The notes beneath the pieces are model-generated. The model searched no databases, was not told the DNA's origin, and saw only the letters and a program-made list of their open reading frames with translations. Below, in pieces: positions 11,763-18,951 of a stretch of DNA of 20,324 nt. The translations under genes were made by a program, and so were the position numbers. The number at the start of each line of letters is the position of its first letter. The first letter of the stretch is position 1. Source of the DNA: a virus; IMG/VR virus record IMGVR_UViG_3300007516_000200, positions 1 through 20,324 of that record, one strand, 5' to 3'.

Positions 11763-12797
11763 CTAGACTTTCTTCCAGTATACTAAATTTGTTTCTGCTT
11801 CCAAACCTGAAAAGGTATTAGTACTTATAATATTTTCTATCTCACTTATGGTCAAACCAGACACAATCATGTCATTAATATCTTTCTTGCCGTGAAGCGT
11901 TTTGGGCCATATTACGACATTCTGTTGCGAACTTACTGCAACTTTCATCATCTTCACTATTTCTTTGTTTCTCGGTTCATTATCAAAAATGAGCACCTTA
12001 CTAGCACATTCGACACTTTTAGATGTTAAATATAAATTAGCATCGCCAGATGCCAAACAATTGTCTAAGAATAGACTATCTAGTGGTCCTTCTACAATCT
12101 TTACTGTTTTTGATAAATCAATTCTATCTAAACCAAAAGCTAACTTCTTATCACTCTCCACTACTCTCATTGTAACGTAACGAATGAGTTTGTCATTGGA
12201 TTCTAATGCACGACCCGACACAGCAATCAAATTATTATACTCATCATAGAAAGGAATTACCAATCTAGCATCATCAACTAATAGTTTGTCGTGATTAGGT
12301 ATAAGGACATCAATAAACTGTTTATACTTTGGTGCAAATAGTAATTGAGACCAAAACTTTTCTGGAATCTTTCTACCTTTTAAATACTTAACACACCAAT
12401 GTTCTGCGGATAGTTGGTTACACCATTCCGCATTGTCAAATGATTTTTGTTTTTGAATCTTATCAAATCTAGGTGGGGGTATCTCAAATTCAGGCTTCTT
12501 ATAATTTGAATTGCCAATTTCACCAGCTTTATATCTCTCTAGTATATATTCTTTGTGTAGGGTTTCGTCAATAGACTTAATAAGATTACCGACAGTTGTG
12601 CCTGAACCACAATTATGACACCTATAAAACAAGTTATTTGCTTTTTGGTATACATAACCTCGAGCTTTAGATTTATTCTTTTGTGAATCGCCACAGAAAG
12701 GGCAAGAAAAATTAAAGAGATAGTTGTTCTTCTGTTTGAAGTTTCTCAAACGATAAGAGACCATCTTGGTATATTTAGAATCGATTACTAATGACAT
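11763..12797 (-). CDS. T4 gp61-like DNA primase
   Basis: The enzyme makes RNA primers for lagging-strand synthesis with the replicative helicase. The 344-residue protein has a CHC2-like zinc finger (C32, C35 and C60, C63: CPFCGDS and CHNCGSG), then a TOPRIM catalytic domain with the EGPLDSLF motif, the LIFDNEPRN motif and KDINDM near the C-terminus, in the order of T4 gp61. The N-terminal part before the first cysteine is of similar length to that of gp61, which supports the first ATG. That ATG has no ribosome-binding site: it is the sixth to seventh base after a sigma70 -10 box, so the message should begin at or next to it. Confidence 0.92.
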   Translation of the reverse strand: MSLVIDSKYTKMVSYRLRNFKQKNNYLFNFSCPFCGDSQKNKSKARGYVYQKANNLFYRCHNCGSGTTVGNLIKSIDETLHKEYILERYKAGEIGNSNYKKPEFEIPPPRFDKIQKQKSFDNAEWCNQLSAEHWCVKYLKGRKIPEKFWSQLLFAPKYKQFIDVLIPNHDKLLVDDARLVIPFYDEYNNLIAVSGRALESNDKLIRYVTMRVVESDKKLAFGLDRIDLSKTVKIVEGPLDSLFLDNCLASGDANLYLTSKSVECASKVLIFDNEPRNKEIVKMMKVAVSSQQNVVIWPKTLHGKKDINDMIVSGLTISEIENIISTNTFSGLEAETNLVYWKKV

Positions 12798-12803
12798 AGT
12801 GTA

Positions 12804-12832
12804 ATTATAACAGGTGCCGCTATAATAGTCAA
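12804..12832 (-). promoter_or_regulatory. Sigma70 promoter for a leaderless primase mRNA
   Basis: TTGACT (12832-12827) and TATAAT (12809-12804) are separated by 17 bases on the minus strand. The base seven positions downstream of the -10 box is the A of the primase ATG at 12797. The promoter fills the 36-base gap between the coiled-coil protein gene and the primase gene and separates the late-type lysis genes from the replication and nucleotide genes. Confidence 0.88.
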
Positions 12833-12833
12833 G

Positions 12834-13283
12834 TTAAAACAGGTCAAATATTCCAAGTTCGCCTAAAAGGAAACCAAGCGCTAAGAAGAAACCAATAAGA
12901 AAGTATTTAGCTTTATCGATATCCGCCCACTTTACAAATGGATTTCTATCATCTTTCTTATGTTTAATTAAATCATTTCTTATTTCGTCTAACTTATCTG
13001 TAATGCGACCTTCTATCTGGTCTATCTTATTATAAATCTCTTTGGTAGTGGTGCTAACTCTTGAATGAATATCTCTAATATCGTCATGTAATCCATCTGA
13101 TATTTTTTCTTGTTGGTCATGTCTTTGCTCATGCAAAGAAATCATTTTAACGATATTCTGGTTAGTCTCTTGTATCTTATCTAGAGTTAATGTGGTTCTA
13201 TCGAATAATGATTCACACTGCTCAGCATCCTTCTTCAATAGTTCGGTAGCTATCTTTAATTCGTTGATATCTTTATCTGACAT
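12834..13283 (-). CDS. Coiled-coil protein with C-terminal membrane anchor
   Basis: The 149-residue protein is a long helix with heptad pattern (about 1-115) followed by one transmembrane segment (about 127-147, KYFLIGFFLALGFLLGE). The FDRTTLTLDKIQETNQNI and LHEQRHDQQE segments are the type found in a widespread phage family placed near lysis genes; an XhlA- or holin-associated role is plausible but not shown. It starts at a TAATG overlap with the EF-hand membrane-protein gene, so the two are expressed as a pair. Its stop abuts the -35 box of the primase promoter. Confidence 0.75.
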   Translation of the reverse strand: MSDKDINELKIATELLKKDAEQCESLFDRTTLTLDKIQETNQNIVKMISLHEQRHDQQEKISDGLHDDIRDIHSRVSTTTKEIYNKIDQIEGRITDKLDEIRNDLIKHKKDDRNPFVKWADIDKAKYFLIGFFLALGFLLGELGIFDLF

Positions 13284-13624
13284 TACGAATCTATATTCTT
13301 AGTTTTTTTGGAATATGCTTGTGTTCCGTAAAATGCCGCTACAATAGCTGCAACTGATACAAAATATGTGGCTGCCATATCTCCTAATATCTTAGCAGCT
13401 CCATCTAGACCGAGTGCTACTGCTAGAACAACTGCAAATGGATATAATAACATACCTCCAAGAGCAAACCACGCCATGTTCCTTTGAGCGTCTTCTCTCT
13501 TGTCTTCGTTTTCTAATCGTATTTGTCTTTCTTCCAATTTAAATTCCTCATCACTAACTATGCCGTCATTATTGGCATCATACTTTGCATACTTAGATGT
13601 TGATTCGAGTTTCTTTGCTACCAT
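13283..13624 (-). CDS. EF-hand two-helix membrane protein, holin candidate
   Basis: The 113-residue protein carries one complete EF-hand loop (D16, N18, D20, I22, S24, E27: DANNDGIVSDEE) in its cytosolic or periplasmic head, a charged helix, and two membrane helices (about 49-71 and 83-101). This combination occurs in many marine T4-like and vibriophages near the lysis genes and is a holin candidate; Ca2+ binding is predicted from the canonical loop. AGGAGAAACC precedes the ATG. It is coupled to the coiled-coil anchor gene. Confidence 0.8.
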   Translation of the reverse strand: MVAKKLESTSKYAKYDANNDGIVSDEEFKLEERQIRLENEDKREDAQRNMAWFALGGMLLYPFAVVLAVALGLDGAAKILGDMAATYFVSVAAIVAAFYGTQAYSKKTKNIDS

Positions 13625-13637
13625 GGTTTCTCCTAAA

Positions 13638-13919
13638 TTAAACTACTAGAGACCCAACAGATATTAATGTAGATATTAGTCCATTTAATTTAGTTCTTAC
13701 CTCAAGTTCACCGGCTGCTGCTTCTACTACTTTTGTGTTTTCCAAATCAATTAGAAATTCTTTATATTCATCAAAAGATATTTCTTTTGCTTCAAAGAGT
13801 TCTTTAAAGTTTTGGGTTTCTACTACTAAATCTACAACAGATTCGTTGTCTGACTTAAGCAATTCTTCTAACTGTTCTTCTAGACTTTGAAGTCCTTCTG
13901 TTATTTTATCAAGACTCAT
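13638..13919 (-). CDS. Acidic helical protein, unknown
   Basis: A 93-residue acidic protein with heptad-like helices (LQSLEEQLEELLK and NFKELFEAKEISFDEYKEFL) and a more hydrophobic C-terminal segment (LNGLISTLISVGSLVV) that might touch the membrane. The 'ELFxAKxISxDEYKEFL' segment is common in small phage proteins that precede membrane helices. It overlaps the lipoprotein gene upstream by four bases (ATGA). A role in the lysis or envelope module is suggested only by position. Confidence 0.65.
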   Translation of the reverse strand: MSLDKITEGLQSLEEQLEELLKSDNESVVDLVVETQNFKELFEAKEISFDEYKEFLIDLENTKVVEAAAGELEVRTKLNGLISTLISVGSLVV

Positions 13920-14317
13920 CGTGGTTTTCCTCCAACTACATTCTGAATTGTTATTGCATTTTTATTCAGTAAATTAAATTTAATAGTACAATAGGTTTTA
14001 CTTACGTTTGGGTCAACTTCATACTTAACATGTAGACCTTTTGTAATCTCTAGTAATGCACCAGACATTTTTATTGTCTGTTCATTGTGTGGAATTGAAG
14101 TAGAGTAATTATTAAACTCATTCACTTTAATCCAAAGGGTGTCAACTAATGGTTTTGCATACTTAGTGCCACAATGTTTTTCGCCTAAAGCCGAAGATGT
14201 TCTAATTTGATTTATTATGTAATATTCATTATTGTCAAATTTTGCCATATTGTAACTATCTAAGATAGCACACCCAGGTAATACAAACAGTGCCAATACT
14301 ATAATTAATTTTTTCAT
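13916..14317 (-). CDS. Phage lipoprotein
   Basis: The 133-residue protein begins with a basic end, a hydrophobic stretch and the lipobox LPGC (C16), so it should be processed by signal peptidase II and anchored in a membrane facing the periplasm. The mature part (about 117 residues) holds cysteines near 49 and 110 that could form a disulfide. No family recognised. Its neighbours are an exported nuclease upstream and the helical and EF-hand genes downstream, both joined by ATGA or short gaps, which places it in an envelope-acting operon. Superinfection exclusion or lysis accessory are possibilities, without direct evidence. Confidence 0.75.
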   Translation of the reverse strand: MKKLIIVLALFVLPGCAILDSYNMAKFDNNEYYIINQIRTSSALGEKHCGTKYAKPLVDTLWIKVNEFNNYSTSIPHNEQTIKMSGALLEITKGLHVKYEVDPNVSKTYCTIKFNLLNKNAITIQNVVGGKPR

Positions 14318-14769
14318 TTACACCAACTCTCCTTTTTTTTACCATAATATTCTCTTGCGTAACCGTGTTCTAGTAATTGTTTTGTTAAACTCTCACCATC
14401 TAGTATAATATCACCGATAACTCGGCCTCCATACTTATCCCACTTCATTATAACTACTTTAGTGGTTGTTGCGTTATTAACTAGAGCCTTTGTGAAATCA
14501 GAAGCTTCTTGCCCCTTCTTGGCCTCTGATGGACATTCTGCACGATGTCCTTTTTCTGGAGTATCCACACCATAAACACGAAGACTTAATTCTGGTTGTA
14601 ATGGGGCAGGTAGAAAGTTAGCTTGAAATGCAACAGTATCGCCATCAATAACTCTTGTTATTTTGTAGTCATATTCAACGCCTTTCAACTCTTTAGAAAA
14701 AACTGATATAGAGGTGAGGCATATCAGTATAATAACAATTGAAATAAAGTAAAATGTTAATCTATTCAT
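14314..14769 (-). CDS. Exported staphylococcal-type nuclease
   Basis: SNase-family enzymes cut DNA and RNA in a Ca2+-dependent way. The 151-residue protein has a signal anchor (residues 5-24), then an OB-fold nuclease domain with VIDGDTV (D42, D44), LRVYGVDTPE (R64, D69, E72) and KYGGRV (R116), the counterparts of D19, D21, R35, D40, E43 and R87. A CESW-like C-terminal cysteine (C150) and C79 may form a disulfide. Export suggests it works in the periplasm, for example on host or competing DNA. The ATG follows the stop of the Lys-rich micro-gene with no gap and the stop overlaps the lipoprotein gene. Confidence 0.9.
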   Translation of the reverse strand: MNRLTFYFISIVIILICLTSISVFSKELKGVEYDYKITRVIDGDTVAFQANFLPAPLQPELSLRVYGVDTPEKGHRAECPSEAKKGQEASDFTKALVNNATTTKVVIMKWDKYGGRVIGDIILDGESLTKQLLEHGYAREYYGKKKESWCK

Positions 14770-14862
14770 TTATTTTTTCTTTTTCTTTTCTACTATTTTT
14801 AATTTTGGAGCTTTCTTTACTTCTTTTACTTCTAATGTTGGTTTCGGTCTTAAAATTCTCAT
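14770..14862 (-). CDS. 30-residue Lys-rich micro-protein
   Basis: A strong AGGAGAAG ribosome-binding site seven bases from the ATG leads to a 30-residue frame that ends directly before the nuclease ATG (TAAATG). Over a third of the residues are Lys, with a MRILRPKPTLEV start and a KKKKK end. Similar tiny basic proteins occur in T4-like phages; it could bind nucleic acid or only serve to couple translation. The signal and abutting junction are the support, since length alone would not be. Confidence 0.55.
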   Translation of the reverse strand: MRILRPKPTLEVKEVKKAPKLKIVEKKKKK

Positions 14863-14883
14863 GTACTTCTCCTATGTGAATAT

Positions 14884-15282
14884 CTATTTATCTTGCTTAG
14901 GTTCGTAATATTCTTTATATTTAATAATAATTGTTTTTTGTGACTTTATATAATTTCTTATTTCAGCCATCGTTATAGACAACTCTTCATATCCATCATC
15001 AGTCAATGCAAATAATACTAAATCAATATTCTTATCTTTTAGTTTTGCAAAAACCTCTTCTGCATTATCTGGAGTAACAACATACCATTTAGGTGTTCTT
15101 GGATTTAATTGAGGAGGGTTGGGTAGATTGAGAGGATTTCTGTCTACAGCTACAGATTTAATTTCAATTGGTTTAACATCAGTATCACCAAATAAACTAA
15201 ATGATGCACACCCCTGTAAACTAAGGAGTAGTAGGGATAAAATTAGGATTTGCAATTGCTGGACATTCACGGTTAGTCTCAC
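14884..15282 (-). CDS. o-spanin-type lipoprotein, overlapping the i-spanin gene
   Basis: The frame encodes up to 132 residues with a hydrophobic leader and an LQGC lipobox (C25), then a Pro-rich linker (NPLNLPNPPQLNPRTPKW) and a compact domain with DLVLFALTDDGYEELS and an IKSQKTIIIKYKEYYE helix. This is the layout of outer-membrane spanin partners in marine T4-like phages and vibriophages. The first 62 bases lie in another frame inside the i-spanin gene, as in Rz/Rz1. The start is GTG at 15282 or, with a better GTGAG signal, GTG at 15270. Together with the i-spanin it would fuse the membranes at the end of lysis. Confidence 0.75.
   Translation of the reverse strand: MRLTVNVQQLQILILSLLLLSLQGCASFSLFGDTDVKPIEIKSVAVDRNPLNLPNPPQLNPRTPKWYVVTPDNAEEVFAKLKDKNIDLVLFALTDDGYEELSITMAEIRNYIKSQKTIIIKYKEYYEPKQDK
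14885..14892 (-). promoter_or_regulatory. Possible late promoter (GATAAATA) at gene end
   Basis: GATAAATA covers the last codons of the o-spanin gene and stands 22 bases before the micro-gene at 14862. Late promoters of marine T4-like phages follow the pattern NATAAATA, but here the match is partly made of the codons GAT AAA TAG, so it could be chance. Confidence 0.25.
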
Positions 15283-15715
15283 TTGTTAATTTAGCGTTAA
15301 GTTCTTTTTCAGTATGTGGAGCACCAGTTAATAACTCTAAACATCTAACTGTATTTTTTGTTCCACGGTTAACCAATCTTTCTATTACTTTTGGTTTGAC
15401 AGCTGCAAGTGTACCAAAATCTCTTTTGTCCCCATTAGCTTTGACATTAAATTTATCTGTCAGTTTTCTAATCTCTTTTTGGTTCTCTACATTAAGGTCT
15501 TGTAGTGATTGGTTGATTGTTTGAATTGCTACAACATCTTCTTGCATTTTATCAACCAAATATTGTTGTTCTTTAATGCCTTCTTCTAACTTGGCACTAT
15601 TAGCTTCACTGATTGCAAGGTTAGCTTTTAAATTTGAGACATGCCAGAGGCCGCCTGCAAGTATTAATACTATAATCAAAATAGCAATCATCTTTATTGC
15701 TGAAGTAATACCCAT
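15221..15715 (-). CDS. i-spanin (Rz-like) membrane protein
   Basis: The 164-residue protein has an N-terminal signal anchor (about 6-26), a long coiled-coil (27-90), a DFGTLAAVKPKVIERLVNR segment, two cysteines (about 124 and 150) and a conserved NRECPAIANPNFIP end. The 'RDLGDLAxxKPKxxExxIN ... RCxE ... NxECPxxANPN' pattern is that of inner-membrane spanins of vibriophages and marine T4-like phages. Such a protein links with an outer-membrane lipoprotein, here the overlapping o-spanin. It starts at a TAATG overlap with the upstream virion-type gene. Confidence 0.8.
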   Translation of the reverse strand: MGITSAIKMIAILIIVLILAGGLWHVSNLKANLAISEANSAKLEEGIKEQQYLVDKMQEDVVAIQTINQSLQDLNVENQKEIRKLTDKFNVKANGDKRDFGTLAAVKPKVIERLVNRGTKNTVRCLELLTGAPHTEKELNAKLTSETNRECPAIANPNFIPTTP

Positions 15716-16473
15716 TATACAGGAGTTTTCCTAGTAAATGAGGCAAACCCCATAAGAGCATTCTTTTTGCCTTTCTTTCTAGGCAACATTACACCTGGTT
15801 CGCCTTCAGGTCCGACACCGGTTCCTGCAATGGCACCACCACCTACTGCATTAGCAGGGGCATCTTCATTCTGTTTTCTTAAAGCATCTGCAACTTGTGG
15901 GTGATTGCTTAATCCTTTAGCTATTTTTTCAATCTTTTTGTGAGCGCCAGAATAATCTCCGCCAGCGTGGCGTGGGTCAGCAGTAATACCGATAGCCATT
16001 TTTACATGTTTAGGGTCATGGGTAACATCTTCTTTAATTTTAACATCTTTTACTTTAGTATGTGGATTTAAAAAGTAATCCATCATTGGGTTTTTCTTTG
16101 CTCTTTGATTAATAATATTCTTATGTTTATCACCCACAGAGTTTGAATGAGGTTTAGATATAGGAGTTTTCTCATCTAGACCTTCTTTTCTATATCTATG
16201 CCAAGTTGAGGTATCTTCATTTGTTTTATAAGCACCACCAAATTGATTTAATTTAAGACCATGTTTCTTTTCTAAATCTTTCATGGTTTTTGCATGAGTA
16301 GTTTGGTCTTTCATTGCTTGATTGTGATTTGGACTTGTTGAATAAGATTTCATTGCTTTCACGAAAGCTTTATGATGCAACTTTCTTGCGGTGTTATGTT
16401 GTTCTACGCCATCTTCAGAAATATCTTGTGCAACTGGATTTCTTTTTAGCACAGTTTTAGTTTTTGTTTCCAT
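15715..16473 (-). CDS. Basic phage protein with Gly-rich tail, virion-associated?
   Basis: The 252-residue protein is hydrophilic and basic (many His, Lys and Asn), with little predicted fold, a KHVKMAIGITADPRHAGGDY block near 158-177, an IEKIAKGLSNHPQVADALRKQNED helix and a C-terminal GGGAIAGTGVGPEGEP stretch that is common at the ends of T4-like marine phage proteins. The ATG at 16473 overlaps the upstream TGA (TGATG); a TTG one codon earlier is less likely. Position after structural genes suggests a virion or assembly protein, which is inference. It shares character with the partial protein at the right edge. Confidence 0.6.
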   Translation of the reverse strand: METKTKTVLKRNPVAQDISEDGVEQHNTARKLHHKAFVKAMKSYSTSPNHNQAMKDQTTHAKTMKDLEKKHGLKLNQFGGAYKTNEDTSTWHRYRKEGLDEKTPISKPHSNSVGDKHKNIINQRAKKNPMMDYFLNPHTKVKDVKIKEDVTHDPKHVKMAIGITADPRHAGGDYSGAHKKIEKIAKGLSNHPQVADALRKQNEDAPANAVGGGAIAGTGVGPEGEPGVMLPRKKGKKNALMGFASFTRKTPV

Positions 16474-16865
16474 CAAATTGTCTCTCTTAGAATTGTTTCT
16501 ACTCGTGAATCAATGGGTATATTGGATGATATAATATCAACACCTCTGATACCTATTACTTTAATTGGCATTAGGTTAAGAAATGTTAAATATGTTTTGA
16601 GTGCTGAGTAATCTTCGGGAACCATTTTATAAAATAGCAATCTAGTTGCTACTATTGGACCAAAAACATTACAAAGAACTATCAAATGGTTTATTATCAA
16701 CCGTTCTTTTATTTCACCAAAGGACCTATATCGTTTAAATAGTCTTTTAAGATAATTGAATCTCTTCATATCATCTTTAAACTCACTCATGACACAATTC
16801 GGTCTGTCATAAGCTTTTACTGCGTAAATCATTATACTGTCATGGTTTAAATTATCAAAAATCAT
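16473..16865 (-). CDS. Conserved phage protein (DUF7207-like)
   Basis: The 130-residue helical protein contains YAVKAYDRPNCVMSEFKDDMKRF, a LFKRYRSFGEIKERLIINHLIVLCNVFG block split by charged residues, and ATRLLFYKM. I recall a DUF7207 group in cyanophages with the same 'KERLILNHLIVLxNVFG ... ATRLLFFK' core; I regard this as likely but unchecked. Its function is not known. TGGAG precedes the ATG and its TGA overlaps the next ATG, so it belongs to the virion operon. Confidence 0.75.
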   Translation of the reverse strand: MIFDNLNHDSIMIYAVKAYDRPNCVMSEFKDDMKRFNYLKRLFKRYRSFGEIKERLIINHLIVLCNVFGPIVATRLLFYKMVPEDYSALKTYLTFLNLMPIKVIGIRGVDIISSNIPIDSRVETILRETI

Positions 16866-16876
16866 ATTACTCCAGT

Positions 16877-17311
16877 TTATTCTAGTTCTAGTTCTTCCTC
16901 ATCTTCTTCATCTGCTAGAATTTCATCCAAAGATTCGTTATCAATAGCTTCAGCATAAAAATCATATGTGCCATCGTCTGCTAGATAATATAGAATATAC
17001 ATTGAATATTCTTCAACTGATAATTCATTACCAAATTGATTTAATTCAATAGTTAATTCATCTTCTTCTGGATTGAGGTCATAAAGCGTAGGTATATCTA
17101 AAGCATGTCTACTTAATACTTTACGAACCGTCTGTATACCCGAATAAGGTGAACGAACTTCTACTAATTCTCTAGAAAGGCGGAGGTTTATGTCCGCTCT
17201 AACTTTTGGATTAGATAATGAAGATGCACCGAGTCCATTCGGAGTAAGTGTTGCAATCGCTTGGCCAGAATCTGTCGATACAGTCTGGCTCAAATATTGT
17301 TTAAAGTTCAT
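16877..17311 (-). CDS. Acidic-tailed phage structural-operon protein
   Basis: The 144-residue protein has an N-terminal Ser/Thr/Ala-rich part, then NLRLSRELVEVRSPYSGIQTVRKVL helices, and an extremely acidic C-terminal tail (EILADEEDEEELELE). Related small proteins lie beside the DUF7207-like gene in marine T4-like phages, of unknown function. There is no clear Shine-Dalgarno; the ATG is six bases after the stop of the 520-residue gene, so it is probably translated by coupling. Confidence 0.65.
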   Translation of the reverse strand: MNFKQYLSQTVSTDSGQAIATLTPNGLGASSLSNPKVRADINLRLSRELVEVRSPYSGIQTVRKVLSRHALDIPTLYDLNPEEDELTIELNQFGNELSVEEYSMYILYYLADDGTYDFYAEAIDNESLDEILADEEDEEELELE

Positions 17312-17317
17312 ATGTTA

Positions 17318-18880
17318 TTACGGAGTAGCTTCGCCAGAAATACTTCCCATAGCAACTAATGTTTCATAGTTGACTCGACCAGCACGGCCGCCTGTACCAA
17401 TAGTTTCTCTAACCCAACCAGCGTGAGTGATATTAGAACCACCAGCACCAGAACCTCTGATTGCTTCTGCAGTTGCAACAACAATTGTTCCAGCAGCAAG
17501 TGTTAAATCAATGTATTGAGCATTATTACCTGTACCAGAAACAACAGGAGTATCTTCAATTACATAAGTTAATCCAGTCAAAGTGCCAACAACTGAAACT
17601 ACCGCAGTGGCATCTAATTCAGTTAAAGTGAATCCTGTTCTTGTAGTAGCGCCTCCACCAGTTACAGCAGAAACTGTATATGATTTTGGAGTGGTATATC
17701 CAGTGATACTACCTGTACCGCCTGCAGTACCAGTAATTGTAACTGTATCATCTACTGAAACATCAGTAGCGCCACAAGTAAATACGCCTGCAGTTCCGCC
17801 CACCGCAACAGTGCCACCAAAACTAGGTGCAGCTACAGTTGTTTTAAGCATGAAGGTGTTTGCTGCGAGACTTGCTTGAGCAACATAATATGTTGTACCT
17901 GAAACTAGTCCAGTAGCACTTGCTCCGCCACCATTTTGATAATCTACTACTTGTTGAGCAGTAAATCCATGAGCAGTAAATGTGATGATACTAGTACCAG
18001 TAGCAACTGCAGATGTAGCAATTGTAGCACGAGGACTATCAATAGTTACAATTGGAACTGAAGTATAATCTGAACCTAAGTTTGTCATTACAAGTGAACC
18101 ATCTACCAATGAACCGGCAGAGAATTGAGCAACTGCTGTTGCTTGCAAACCACCAAATGATTGTGCGTTGTTACCTGTGCCTGATAGGGTAATTACAGTG
18201 CCAGCATAAGCATTTGCTTGTGATGTTGCAAGTTTAATAGTATTTGCAGATACGTTAATAACAAAATAGTTTGTAGCATTCACTAGAGGCGCAAGTGCTG
18301 TGCCGCCATTTGCTAAGTAAGTCAATGCTGTACCAGTTGTCAAACCATGAGCGGTCATTGTAATTAAATCAGTAGCAGTAGTAACTGCTGATGTTGCAAC
18401 AACTCTAGCTGATGGTGCTGCGATTGTTACGACAGGAGCTTCATTTGTAAGATATCCTGCACCTTTTAAGACTTGTGATAAACCTACAATTGCATCTCCA
18501 CTATCTTCTGCTTCGTTTGTGTCTATACCATATACATCGTTTGGATTACCACCGCCGGCAGAAGTATATGATTCACCTGTAATATAACTAGGTTTCTCGT
18601 TCAAAGTATAGGCTGTGCCTGCACTGTGAGCTGACATTGAACCGCCAGATATTCCAGCTTTAACTGTCATTGATGTATTTGATGCAACAGACGTAATCAA
18701 GTATGATTCTGGTACTCCTGCTGTTGTAATTACCATGTAACCGAAATTTCCTCCGTCCATTGGTAAGTTTGGTTTAGTTTCTGTTAAAAAAGCAGTGGTA
18801 ACTCCCGTTACAACACCTGCTGTCGTAACTGCGATAGTGCCGGTTGCAGTTTTACTGTCTTTGTTTCCCCATAAAGCCAT
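17318..18880 (-). CDS. Beta-rich repeat virion structural protein
   Basis: The 520-residue protein starts ALWGNKDSKTATGTIAVTT, a well-known opening of a structural protein in marine T4-like phages, and ends GRAGRVNYETLVAMGSIS, equally typical. In between lie Gly/Thr/Ala-rich beta repeats, with a PVVTIAAP strand (149-156) and a PIVTIDSP strand (276-283) each followed by a TAHG-type repeat (162-245 and 288-366). It has no catalytic motif and no membrane segment. A strong AAGGAG site and an upstream CATAAATA late element fit abundant late expression. It probably sits on the virion surface or tail. Confidence 0.85.
   Translation of the reverse strand: MALWGNKDSKTATGTIAVTTAGVVTGVTTAFLTETKPNLPMDGGNFGYMVITTAGVPESYLITSVASNTSMTVKAGISGGSMSAHSAGTAYTLNEKPSYITGESYTSAGGGNPNDVYGIDTNEAEDSGDAIVGLSQVLKGAGYLTNEAPVVTIAAPSARVVATSAVTTATDLITMTAHGLTTGTALTYLANGGTALAPLVNATNYFVINVSANTIKLATSQANAYAGTVITLSGTGNNAQSFGGLQATAVAQFSAGSLVDGSLVMTNLGSDYTSVPIVTIDSPRATIATSAVATGTSIITFTAHGFTAQQVVDYQNGGGASATGLVSGTTYYVAQASLAANTFMLKTTVAAPSFGGTVAVGGTAGVFTCGATDVSVDDTVTITGTAGGTGSITGYTTPKSYTVSAVTGGGATTRTGFTLTELDATAVVSVVGTLTGLTYVIEDTPVVSGTGNNAQYIDLTLAAGTIVVATAEAIRGSGAGGSNITHAGWVRETIGTGGRAGRVNYETLVAMGSISGEATP
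17783..18397 (-). repeat. Two diverged HG-type repeats within the structural gene
   Basis: Protein residues 162-245 and 288-366 form two copies of the pattern ATSAV-(I/L)IT-x-TAHG(L/F)-NGG-(T/S)-Y(F/Y)V-NT. Each directly follows a PxVTIxxP strand. Further copies of GTGNNAQ occur at 234-240 and 449-455. This is a duplication within the gene, diverged at DNA level. Confidence 0.7.
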
Positions 18881-18931
18881 GTGTATCTCCTTGTTGTTTC
18901 TTTATTTTATTTAATAATTTACTTTATAATC

Positions 18932-18939
18932 TATTTATG
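18932..18939 (-). promoter_or_regulatory. T4-type late promoter (CATAAATA)
   Basis: On the minus strand CATAAATA stands in the 71-base gap between the partial basic-protein gene and the 520-residue structural gene, about 52 bases before its ATG. It matches the NATAAATA pattern of late promoters in marine T4-like phages. The gap has no other coding capacity, and the downstream gene is a typical late structural gene. Confidence 0.6.
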
Positions 18940-18951
18940 CCAACACTATGT

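Noticed and set aside
17583-17879. 98-residue plus-strand ORF
   Set aside because: It is the low-complexity antisense of the repeat region of the structural gene, with Val/Pro/Thr composition and no start signal.
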